From assembly GCF_001625195.1 (NCBI RefSeq), contig NC_054390.1, positions 2,318,027 to 2,382,026 on the forward strand: DNA of 64,000 bases, read 5' to 3'. How positions within the stretch are numbered: the first letter of the stretch is position 1; every line of letters starts with the position of its first letter. The notes under the pieces are model-generated. The model was not told where the DNA came from and made no database searches. It was given only the letters and a program-made list of their open reading frames with translations. Position numbers and translations under genes: made by a program. This document shows positions 25,333 to 36,306 of the stretch, in pieces. This DNA is from Drechmeria coniospora (lineage: Eukaryota > Ascomycota > Sordariomycetes > Hypocreales > Ophiocordycipitaceae).

Positions 25333-27884
25333 CTATGCTCCCTCGAGAGGTGGAACAAACGAGTAGTTGAAGTCGAGCAGGCCGTCCAGCATCCAATGCT
25401 GGGGATCGAAAAAGTCGTAGTTGGCATCGCCGTAGCTGAGACTACCCCCTATCATGCTGTTGGGACCCGACACGGCGGTGGAAAGGGCGGCTGCGCTTGG
25501 TGTTAGTGCGCCGTTGGCGCTCAGTAGGTTGCTCGCCGTGGGAGGGATGTGAGCGGGCATCAGCGTGCTGTCGAGCTGAGACGATGCCACTGATGAGTCG
25601 TTTGCCGGTTCCGAACTGGTCGACTGCTTTGGATCTGTCGGATAACAAGGTCGCCGGTTAGCGGGAAAGTTCCTCGTCGTGTGCCTGCAGAAAGGGATTG
25701 GGGGAGGATGGGGGGAAGAAAGACTCACTTTCCAGCGAACCTCTGCCCTGGGATTGATATTCCTCTCGCCACCGCCACACCGAGTCGAAGACAAGACTCA
25801 TGCTGTGCCGGCAGCGCACCTTGAGCTGGAGACTGTCGTCGACTTGATTGGCCCGGTCATCCTCGCTGAAGACCTGATGCCGGCCGTCGAGACGAGCTCC
25901 GTTCCACATCTGGGCCATCAGCTCGGCCAGACGCCACTGCAGGTCGTTCGTGACGACGCTCGTCGTCCGTATGGCGCGGACGGCATCGAGGAAGAGGTTT
26001 CTGCCTCGGTCGAAGTCTATGGTTTTGCAGAAGAAGGACCTCATCAGCTTCAGCAGCGTGAAGGTGGCGGCGACGAGCATCTGCTGAACGTAATTGGTGG
26101 CGTAGAAGAGAGTCGTGCTCGTCGTCTCGTGCGAAGAGTTTATGTTGTCGACCTCGAGGAGCTCGTCGAGGAAGCTCGTGGCGGCCCGCCAGAGGCCCAT
26201 GAGGTCGTCCATGTAGCCGGGTGTCTTGCTCGAGTCGAAGAAGCCGGCAAGTCGCAGGTGCAAGGCTGCCGCGCGCAGGTGCAGGTTCACGATAGGCCCG
26301 AGCTGCTGGGACAGGATGGAGGCTTGCAGCTCGCCAAAGTCTCGTCGGTAGACGCGCATGAGCATGGCGCGGTGCTCATCTCCGGCGACGCCCCGGGGGT
26401 CGCTCGCGTTGCTGTACATTTCCTTGGAGACCTTGTCGCAGAACCTTTCGATCTGCAGCCTCGCCTCGAGGTCCCGGGACAGGTGCAGGGCCGGGTCGTC
26501 GCCGGGCCGAAGGGCGAGGGTCCAGTCGTACAGCGACGAGGCCGGCTGGCCGTAGCCGGTGCCGATGTTCTGGGCGACGATGTTGCAGACGGCCCAGGTG
26601 GTGACCCGGTCGTGCAGCTGCTCCTTGTTCAGCTCGACGGAGACCCTGGAGAAGTCCCGGATGTGGTTCGGGCGGTGGAGGCCGATGCCGGTGGCCGTCT
26701 TCATCATGACGCCGCAGAGGATGTGGGTGGGGTCCGAGGTCGTGGTGCTTGTCGGTAGCGGCCAGGTGCAGAGCAGGCAGAGGGCCTTGACGACGTGGTA
26801 GTTGCTCGGCACCTCGCCGATGGTGGTCCACAAGTAGCGCGTCATGGGCCCGGAGAGGTTCGTGAGGAGGTCGGGGGCATCGGCAGGACGGTAGCGGCGG
26901 GCGGCGACGGCGATGATGGACCAGAAGAGCAAGGGATGCTGCTGCTTGTACTGCTCCGGAGGTTGCTGGGGCGTGAGGAAGGGGAGGAAGGGGTGGTAGT
27001 AGGCGAAGAATTCGTTGAACAGATGGGTGACGTTGCCGTCGGTCAGGCGCACGCCCTCGAGCTCGTGCGTGTATCGCTGCTGGACGCTGTAGGAGCCCCT
27101 CTTGAGATGCAGGAGCGACGAGACTGCCTCGTCGGAACCCATGAGGGATGGGTTGCGGGTGTGGGTATGGTTGCGGCCGTGGTTGGCGTTGTGGTTGTGG
27201 TTGTGGTTGGCGTTGTGGTTATGGTCGTGGCCGTGGTGTTGACTGTGGCCGTGGCCGTGGCCGTGGCCGAAGCTGGCCGTCGTGATGGTGCTGCCGGCCG
27301 CGGGCGAGACGACGTCGTCGTCGTCTTCTTGGACGAAACCTTGGGATCGTGCGCGGGCCACGTTTCGTCGCAGGCGATCAATCTCCTTTTCCATCTCGGC
27401 ATGCTTCGATCGCTTGCCGACGCGCTTGAAATTGTTCTCAATCTTGCACTCGAGCTTCAGACGGTTGCACCTCGAGCAGCTCTGGAAGGGATCCTGAATG
27501 ACATCACAACGAAGCTGTCCTCCGTCGGCGGTCGCCGTCAGTCTCGGCACTCTCATGCTCGAACCTCTCCGGGACGTCACAGGACACATCTACGTGCGTA
27601 GAAGGGATGGCGCCCGGGCGAGGTTGGCGAACGAGGTGACTCACCTTTTGCTGTCGGCACTCGTTGCAGGCGCGCTTGACGCCCGGCTGGCGCCTTTTGT
27701 CATCGGCGTGATCGTGATCACCGTGATCATCATCCATGAAGCTGCCAGGACTGCTTTCGGCGGCGACCAAGCCGCTGCTCCTCTTGCGCTTGGTGCCGCC
27801 GTTCCCGTGCCGGGAGCTTACAGGGCTCGTCGGGCTCATCGAGGAAGCCCTGCGGGCGGCGTAGGAGGAGCCAGGACCGTCCAT
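25333..27884 (-). CDS. Zn(II)2Cys6 fungal transcription factor
   Basis: Three exons: 27884-27645, 27514-25729 and 25634-25333, giving 775 residues. Introns of 130 and 94 nt have GTGAGT donors and CAG acceptors. Intron 1 splits the zinc cluster after Lys-80. The six cysteines fall at 73, 76, 83, 93, 96 and 103 (CX2CX6CX9CX2CX6C), the GAL4-type binuclear zinc DNA-binding domain. A basic linker and a short coiled-coil-like helix follow (about 105-137). Residues about 235-560 match the fungal-specific regulatory domain, including an FFAYYHPFLPFL motif and an MMKTATGIGLHRP motif. The cluster and linker resemble the Leu3/War1-like group of filamentous fungi; this is a family resemblance, not a target assignment. 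Unusual: an Asp/His-rich run at 50-62 just before the cluster and a His/Asn/Gly-rich tract at 163-200. It should act as a nuclear activator or repressor; its target genes are unknown. Confidence 0.92.
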
Positions 27885-28193
27885 GCGAAGGCCCAGCTCG
27901 ACGGAAGGGGGGGGGGGGGACGAGGAAGGGTGGGTGGCCCAGAAAAGACGGCCGAGGCTCGCACGGTCTCTTCAGAGAGGAGGCGACAGGACGGCACCGC
28001 TCAGGAACTCTCGTATCACCCGAACCCGCTCCGGCTGTTTGGCGGGGTAGGTAGGGAGAGGTCGGATGGGCGTTCGGGTACGTCTCGTGTGTTTGGGTAG
28101 GTGTTCGGGTAGGCGTTCGGCTGGGTGTTCGGGTCGCCAGTGGCGCGAGGGCGCAAAGGCGCAAAAGGCGCAAGGGTGACGATCAGGAATCCA

Positions 28194-28222
28194 GGATGGG
28201 TGGATGGATGGATGGATGGATG
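28194..28222. repeat. GGAT tetranucleotide repeat
   Basis: Six to seven GGAT units, one a GGGT variant. A looser version of the same repeat lies at 5796-5850. Confidence 0.9.
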
Positions 28223-30471
28223 CGTGGTCGGCGTGATGGTGTTGATGGCGTTGATGTCCACCTCGGCCGCGGTATGTCGTCTCGACTGGACTCCAAGGGC
28301 CGCCGACAACGGAGAAGGGGAGGAGGGGATGGCTGGCTAAGCAAGCCAAGGTTGAGGGAAAAGGTACATGCAAAATAAGCTAGATGGAGAGTTGGCGGAA
28401 GGGAAAAACAATCAGCTGTCGCTTCGAAACTGGACCGAGCCGTTTCGCTTTGGCGTGCCGGCCGCTAAATTCTACATGATAGAGTTCGTACAAGTACGAG
28501 CGCTCGGGCAAGCGGGCAGACGGACAGGCGGGCGGGCAGGCGGGCAGGCGGGCAGGGCAGCAGCGCGAGCCTCCAGCCTCGAGACTCGTGGAGACTCGAG
28601 GAGAACTTTGGGTGGGGTTCTCCGGCGGGATGAATGCCGCTGATTGGCCAAGATGCTATGATTCCGTCACGTGAGAGGCGTTTCGTCTCACCCGCGATTG
28701 GGGAAGGTGGAGCCCCGGCCGGGCGCTGCCCACCGAAATTTACAGGCCTGACAGGGAGGAAAATTGGCAACCGCGGCCGGGAAGCGGAACCACTGCGGGC
28801 TACAGGTACAGATAAGTACAGTACAGTAAGTACTTGCGCTCGTCGTCCAGGGAAGCAGGAACAAGTTCGGCTTGGACTGCAAAAAGCACATGTAAAGTTT
28901 GCGAGCAAGTGCAAGCTTGGATGCCTACAAATTTATACGCTGTAATCCGTCAATGACCCAAGTATGTACGAGGGTATCCCTATGGTTTTCAACCAGAAAA
29001 CCGTATAATGATTTGGCACCCCTGTGAGATGCCAGGTGTTTCCCGTTATCATGATGACGAGGAGGCACTCTTACCAACCGATGCTTGCCACGGCAAGTAA
29101 TACTGTAAGTACTCGTAACTACCTGCCCATTTGCTACCTACCTATATTGGCAAAGGCACGGAGTAGTCCGCTCCCGATTTCAAACCAATCAGAACCCACC
29201 TACAGTTGATGACCAGCGAAGACTGATTTGATAATAATTTCCAGCAAGCTAATTACTCCGTATTACGTAACTGTACGATTGAGTGGCTAAGAATAATTAC
29301 TGTGGACGGTGAGCATGCACATGCACACGTGCGTCGAAGTGCATGTACTTAAGCACACACCTACATTTTAAGGACTTGCTGACAGACAGTGACAGACTCC
29401 GTACAAGTATGCACTTTACGATTAAGCACATACTGTACATGCGAATACCAACGTCTGCATTTATGGCATGCGTGTTGCGCATGTACATGTATGTAGGTAT
29501 ACGAAGTATTGCAAGTACATGCGGACACTCCGTAGTCCTCGCATCCGTATCTCACTTACTGCAGTGGGTTGAAGTTTGTCTGGATCCTAACTACTTACTC
29601 CGTACTCCCCACTCCGTACCCCGTGCCATTACCGAGCACAGTTACGGAGTACTCCGTACGGAGTACAGCACTTGTAATTACTTGCTTGCCTACTACGGTG
29701 TTACCTCCACCTTACATAACATCGTGTCCCTCTCGACAAGCACCTCGCACATCGTCTGCCTCCTCCCAGCCGCTACTGCTCGAATGGTCGCCTGATCCCA
29801 CGTGCTTTGGTACCTTTTGCACTTTTTTATCTGCTCGCCACACGTCGCAATAAAGAACAATGACCAACCCAAAGCCGGCGACGAAAAGGGTGCTAAATGC
29901 AGAACCCGCCCGAGCCGACCGTGTCCACTCGACCCATGTGAAGTCGGAAGTCCAATTCGTTCTTCCCAGAACACAGCCCGTCCGTGGTACGTACTGTAGT
30001 TGAGTTGCCAAGTACAAGTATACCAGTGCAGGCCTCGTTACTGTACGGAGTACGCAAGTGCGCCTACACCAAATTACATGTACTATCCGCATCAGTCCCA
30101 GTCAGAAGAAGCATCGACTATTATCCATGTACCGTTAGCTAAGTGTTCAGTTGCATGTACGGAGTACAGTACATGGTCGATGGACATAAATAATTCATTC
30201 GCTTTATCCCCCCTTTTAGCACGCTGCTCACTTCCGTCACAGAGACTGTCCGCATCAACACCAACGCTCCACCGCAACCGTTCCTTGACCCGACAATTTT
30301 GGAACAATGGCGAGAGCGATGAGAGTGCCTGTGAATCTGCACGCTATTTTCCTTCTGACCGCTCGATCGCGCCCGGAACGCTCCTTTTCCGGTCCCGACA
30401 CAAGCAAACAGCTCCCGTACGGAGTACGGAGTATTGCATGTAGAGAAACCGAAGGCCAAACAGGTCGTTTG

Positions 30472-30490
30472 CCCCCCCCCCCCCCCCCCC
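30472..30490. repeat. C19 homopolymer
   Basis: Nineteen consecutive C residues directly abut a GTAC word. The length may be affected by sequencing error. Confidence 0.8.
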
Positions 30491-30925
30491 GTACTACGGA
30501 GTGCAGACCGACTACAGGTTGTACGAACAACGCTATCCAGACTTTATCCTGCTTGGTTCATCCGTCATGCGATGCCTGCGGGTGGTAGCGCCGGAAGCCG
30601 ATGTTCGTCAGGTTCCGCAATCACAACGGAGCATTGACATGATGCTCTGATGATGGAATATAACACCATGATTCCTTGTTCTGGTACGCTTCGTGTCGAA
30701 TGCACGGTAGTTGGGTTCGTCAAATGGGGTATATACATTTATATATACATTTAGTTGGTTGTGTTTCACACATTGTTCATGCCCTACTTCTTCAGACGTG
30801 CTTTCGCGTGAAACGCACGACCTAGACACCGGCGTGCCAGCCTCAACCCGAGGCCAAAATTGTACCAAATCGTTCGCCTTGGCTCGTTTCGGCCCCCCAT
30901 AGGCCGGGCCATGATCGCGGCCCCC

Positions 30926-33170
30926 TCACCGACGGCCGTTCGTTGTCGGCGAATTCCGGGACGGACTCGGCGTAGGATCTCGGTCCGCCGTCGGGTTTCG
31001 CGCGGCCGTGCGACTCATGATGCCCGTAACGTCCTTCAGCTCCACCTTGGCCTTGTCGTTTTCGTAGACAGCATCGGTGATCTCGATCTCTTCCTCCTGA
31101 TGCTCCGTCACGTCCAGGTGATATAGCGGCTCGAGGGTGGCGTCCTTTTGGAACAGGAGCCATCGTCGGCACCACCAAGGAAGGGCCTTGGTGACCTGGT
31201 ACCGGGCAAAGACCCTCGTGGGGACGCCAAAGATGTAGTCGAGCTCCTCGAGCGTTCGCTGCTTCGTCTCGGGAACTGCCAGGAAGATCATGACGAGGGC
31301 GACGACGTTGAGGAGCGAGTACAGGCCAAAGGATCCCAGCACGCCGAGGCGATCAAGCATGAGGGGGAAGGTGATGGAGAGGACGGCGGCCCAGAAGAGG
31401 CAGGTGGCGACGGCAAAGGCCATGCCGACCTCGCGGTGGGAAAGCGGGAAGACCTCGGCAGAGTACGTGAACGGCACCGGTCCCTCGCCGGGGGAGTAGA
31501 AGGCGGCAAAGAGGTAGACGAAGACGGCGACCATGGCGAGGTGGGCGCCGCCCGGACCTGGGATCAAGGTGCAGAGGCCGGCGGCGAGAAGGGTCCAGGC
31601 CATCTGAGGAAAGGTGAAGAGTAGGAGGGAGCGGCGACCGAAGGTGTCGATGGTCCAGATGGCGGGGAAGGCGAAGAGGAAGTTGATGAGGCCGAAGCCG
31701 AAGGAGGCGACCAGAGCGTCGAAATCGTCGGCGCCGGCGTCGTGGAAGACGGTGGAGGAGTAGAAGGCGATGATGTTGATGCCGCACATCTGCTGGGCGA
31801 CCATGACGACGAAGGCGGCGAGGGTGGCGCGGCGGATGCGAGGCACGGTGAAGAGCTCGATGAAGCGTCCGAGGTAGTTGCCGCGGCCGATGAACTCGTG
31901 CTCGACCTGCAGCTGAACGTGAATGTAGTAGAGGTCGCGGGCCGCCTGGACGGGACAGTTCCTCAGGCGAAGCAAGGACCTCAGCGCGTCGGCGTACCGG
32001 TTCTTCTTAATGTACCAACGGGGCGACTCGGGACAGAAGTAGATGAGGAGGAGGAGCGGCACGGCGGGGATGAAGGCGGAGCCCAGCTGATACCTCCAAG
32101 CGTTGTGGCCAAGCTTCTTGACGACCATGTTGGCGCAGGTGCCGAGGAATATGCCAAAGGCTGTCCATAGTTGCCAGCTCATGACGAGGGCGCCTCGGAT
32201 GGAGGCCGGCGAGTTCTCGGCCGCGTAGATGGGCACGGTGGAGGCCTTGGTGCCCATGCCGACGCCGAGGAGCAGACGGCAGCCGAGGAGCTGGGCCCAG
32301 GTGCTGCAGAAGGCGCTGGCGAGCACGGGCCAGAGGCAGAAGTTGGCGGCGACGAAGATGGTGCCGCGGCGGCCCCAGTAGTTGTTGAGGGGATCCGACA
32401 GCCAGCAGCCGAGGAGGGCGGTGCCGATGTAGGGGGCGGCGTTGACGAGGCCGACGAGGACCTTGTCACGCATGCTGCGGGAGCCGATGCCGTAGGCGTT
32501 GGGGAAGTCGAGGTTGGCACCGTTGGAACCGGTCTGGTCCCAGCCCTGAACGGCGGCTCCGATGGAGCAGGTGATGATGGTCAGGTAGAGGACCCAGGGG
32601 ATGCGCCACTTGTGGAGCACCTCGTTGCGCAACGACTCGATCTCTCGCTCCGTGAGGGCCTCATCGCCCGTGATGTCCTCGTACCCGGTCGGATCCTGGG
32701 CGACGAGAGCACCTTTGCGCAGGAGCTGCCGGTGAGGAGCGAGGCCCTTGACGCGGCAAAATTCGTCGACGTCTGCGAGCAATATTCTTCGCGGGATGCC
32801 GATCAGAGGATTTCTGATTCTGTAGAAGGGAGGGAGTGTCAGGAAGGAGGGAGGAGACGAGGAGCATCGGGGAGCGGGCAGGAAGAGGCAGGGCAGGGGC
32901 TGGAGGGCTGCGGAGGCCTACTTGGCTTCGATGTTGGCGTTGATGTTTACAAACGTCTGCGGGTGGGCACGCGAGCGAAAAGGGGCCTCTAACGTAGGAG
33001 AGGCGTCGAAGTCGGCTGTAATGCTGGGAAAGTGAGAAGAAGGGTCAGCAAGGTGCCGGCAAAGGCGGCAGCATACTTGAAAAACTGGCCAGAGTCTGGT
33101 GATTGGTGGCAAGGTTCGGCGACGACTTGGGATGACGCGGCAGACGACGGCGAGCAGGTATCTTGCCCAT
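30926..33170 (-). CDS. MFS sugar-porter family transporter
   Basis: Proposed exons 33170-33077, 33015-32922 and 32819-30926 give 693 residues. Introns of 61 and 102 nt have GTATGC/CAG and GTAGGC/CAG ends. The splice into exon 3 yields the conserved cytosolic lead NANIEAKIRNPLIGIP, strong support for it. About 12 hydrophobic segments follow from residue about 137. Sugar-porter signatures are visible: WDQTGSNGA in the first loop, GRRG at 212-215, PESPRW at about 326, QQMCGINIIAFY in TM7, and PETKQRTLEELD after TM12. The C-terminal about 120 residues are hydrophilic and cytosolic. It should move a sugar, polyol or similar solute across the plasma membrane by proton symport; the substrate cannot be read from sequence. 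Exons 2-3 are firm. Exon 1 and the ATG (good context, GGGATGG) are a model. A 15-codon upstream frame precedes it. Confidence 0.88.
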
Positions 33171-33190
33171 CCCAACGGGGATCGTAGTGT

Positions 33191-33238
33191 TCAAAAGTTT
33201 GATTCCTTTTTTATGCTTTCGACGTCGGCATGCACCAT
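33191..33238 (-). promoter_or_regulatory. Possible upstream ORF of the transporter gene (15 codons)
   Basis: An ATG at 33238 opens a 15-codon frame ending in TGA at 33191, leaving 20 nt before the proposed main ATG at 33170. If the transcript starts upstream, this uORF would reduce or gate translation of the transporter. It could instead mean that the true first exon is here with an unseen splice, but no good donor is visible before the stop. Confidence 0.35.
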
Positions 33239-36200
33239 GGAAGGGGCAAACTCACATCCTCACCACGTCAACGTGGTCGCTTGATGCCATCGTGGGCCCA
33301 AGGGGCGTGAGAGGGCAGGAGCGAGCGACAGCCGCAGCCGCGGCGGCGCTGCGCTACGCGGGAGCAGCAGATTAAAATTTCTAAACGACTAGAAAGGGCG
33401 AGAGCGAGGTAAGTAATGATGCGTTTGGGGATGGTTAGGTGTAAGTACCGGCACCGGTACGGGTACGGTACGGAAGTAAAATCCGGGGCGATGGGACTCT
33501 GAAAAGGAACGGAATGGACAATGGTGGGGAAGGGGCAAAAGAAGGGTCCGACGTAAGAAACGGCATCGGCAAACGCAAGCAAGCAGAGAGGCAGGTATAG
33601 TACGTTCGAGTGGGTGTGCCGTACGGGCACTCACTCCATCACGTATGCGGCCACCTCGGACGAAGCTCGGACGACCACCAGGGGGCAAAATCATGCCAAG
33701 TAAAGCAGGGGAAGGCCGCGCATGGGGAGCGCTTTGTGCAATGAATGGATGGAGAGAAAGGCGAAAAGGACGAGTACTACAAGGCCATGATGCTGACGAG
33801 CACAGGGATCTCCTTCCGAAGGACAGCAGGAGCTGAACCGGGGGGGCTGATGGCTGCGGCCTCGCACAGGAAGGCGACGGCTGCGATTCATCCCGTCCCC
33901 TCCACGAACAGTGAGCGGCAATAGAAGCACAGCCATGCATGCAGACCTGCTTATAGTACCAGGTAGGTAGGCATGGGAGTCGAGGTCAGGACGAGTGCAC
34001 CAAGCCCTTGCGCTTGCGCGATGCGCCGTTCATACTCTTAAGAGTTCTTTGCGAGCAAGTGCTCCAACACCTACATGTACAGCCATCGCGCTTGTCCTGC
34101 ACATGTACTTGCTCCGTAAGCCACGTACTGTATTTATACAAATCCCTAACCAACCGGGAGAGCGTGGGGAGGGTGGTGAGGGCAGTGGCAACGACGCATC
34201 ATCCATTCTGCTGGCCGATCTGTCGTTGGTTTGGTCCATCGGTTTGTTGGTGGATCGCTTGCTTGTTAGGCGATGGAACGAACAGCGACGACGCCAGAGG
34301 GCACCTACTTACACCGACTTGTCGATGTGGTGAGTGCGCTGCCGCTGGAGGCACTTGCTCTGTCCTCCATACCATGTTGGTACCCGAGACCTGTGTCGTT
34401 CCAGCCCCGGTGCTGGGAGAGAACGAATGCCCACAAGTATCTGGTACCAGAACCGAGTGCCATGTCGTACGTGGGGATGGATGTAGACGGTACTTTGGAG
34501 TGCCTGTGCTTAGGTGTACAGTATTATTACTTGTTGTGCCTCGAAGTGCATTGCATGAATTTGTGGTACTGTACATCGAAGTGCATGTACATGTATTACA
34601 AGTAATGCTACTTTGGAGTGCATGTACTGCTGCCTCAGAGGGCATGTACTGCTACTCAAAGTGCATGTACTGCTATCTCGGAGTGGATGTATTTGCCATG
34701 GTACTCTGTACTGTGTACCTAGTAGCCCTCACGGCAACTGGTGCATGGTTGAGGCACTGGCTTGACGCACTGCAGGGGGCCTAGGCAAACAATGACTTCG
34801 AGCCCGTTCCGTTGGCTCCATGCCGCCACATTAGCGACGGCAACAAGGGCTGCGGCGGCGACGTCCGTCACGCAACTAGGAGCTAGTGCGCTGCCATCAA
34901 TATGGAGGCTATTGTGCTCGTGGCCGACAATAGCGAGCAAGACCCGTTGGCTCCAGTCCGCTCCGTCCAGCCTGACTAGTGGCGTTGCTGTACAAGCACC
35001 CCCCGACTTACAACGGTATCAACTTCACAAGTAAGCGCCGGTGCAGTCATGTACCTACTTCGTGAAGTATCACGCACGTACGGAGTACTTTCATGTAAGC
35101 AAGATCAACTCCTAATCAGTACCTACCTACGGAGTACAAGTACCTACATACCTAGTAGTAGTGATGCCCATTTGGTAGTCATGTATTACTATTAATGCCC
35201 CTTACGAAGTATTGCAGTACAATGTACAAAGTAGCACCAAGTACTTACCGAGTGCAGTACCGAATACCGAGTAATAGTAGTATCATCTTGGCTACCTACT
35301 ATGAAGGTAGTTGCAGTAATTACATCAAAAGTACCTATGGAGTAAGTACTTACATGTAATTACGGAGTACATGACGTAGATTCTTACCTACCTACTCCGT
35401 ACAGTATGCACGCTTACAACGTACGCCTACATTGAAATTCCGACTTCCTTCCTTTCTTTCTTCATTCCTGCAACGAGGAGAAGTGAACACGTATGCATCT
35501 ACTGCGCTCTCGCCGCGAGTAATGTTCGCCACAGCTGCGAGCCTCCAGATCTCGTCGCTCCGCTTCTCGCATGGCTCGCCATACCACACGGCTCGGAACA
35601 AGAGTCTAATCGAATCAACAACGAATGCATATCATGGACAAAGAACATGCCGATATCAGCATGTACTCTTCACACACTCGGAGTCCATCATGGCGGGAGC
35701 GAGCCCGCCACGTCAGAAAAGCAGACGAGTGCCGAGGCTTGGAAGTAGAGCCTCCCTGAGGATGTGCGGACCGCAGCTGATACGATATTGGCACCAATGG
35801 TGGTCTGTTGGCGAGAACACACTATTATTCCGTGCGCACGTAATAATGGACCATGACGAGACCTAATTACAACCCCATCCCTCCCCGGAGCGTTCAAACG
35901 CAGCCCCCACGTCAGCCGCCAGTCACCAAGCCTGGTTCCATGTCGTTCCGTCTCTTGCCTGCCTCCAACGCGGATACGGACGCGCTGATGCCGTCGTTGC
36001 ATAGATATTACACGGTACACGCCGAGTACGAGCCTCGTCCATCGCCTCGGACTGGATCCAGAGCGGCCTCTCTGCCCCGTCACTTCTCTGCACTTGAACA
36101 CCAGCACAAGTGTACACCTGCGATGACAATCCCAATACAATTACAGCGGCATGGGTTGCGCGCCCATGCCAAGGCTATCAACCTACTTCACGACCGTGAG

Positions 36201-36306
36201 GGCCATGGACATGTATGTAATCAATGCAACGAAGCAAGGGTTGGGCCAACGGTGCAACGGTTTCGGCCTGATCCAGGCGGCAGCCCATGACCCGTGATGC
36301 TGCCTG
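33239..36306. other. Intergenic region with GTAC block
   Basis: No gene recognised. About 33.2-34.0 kb is the promoter side of the transporter and has ordinary composition. About 34.0-35.4 kb is dense in GTAC-centred words, including several CGGAGTAC forms near 35.08-35.15 and 35.34-35.40 kb. About 35.4-36.3 kb is the 3' flank of abp2. Frames of 258 codons (34008) and 183 codons (33389) lack recognisable domains. Confidence 0.55.

Larger units (their letters stand above)
27885..30925. other. Intergenic region with GTAC block and homopolymers
   Basis: No gene recognised. It starts with the leader and promoter of the zinc-cluster gene, including a run of 13 G at 27907-27919 and a GGAT repeat (28194-28222). 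From about 28.8 to 30.5 kb the GTAC vocabulary is dense again, with palindromic forms near 29643-29665. A run of 19 C sits at 30472-30490. The 30.6-30.9 kb part is the 3' flank of the transporter gene. Confidence 0.6.

Noticed and set aside
25679..26758. 359-codon plus-strand frame
   Set aside because: It is antisense to exon 2 of the zinc-cluster gene and arises from its GC-rich codons.
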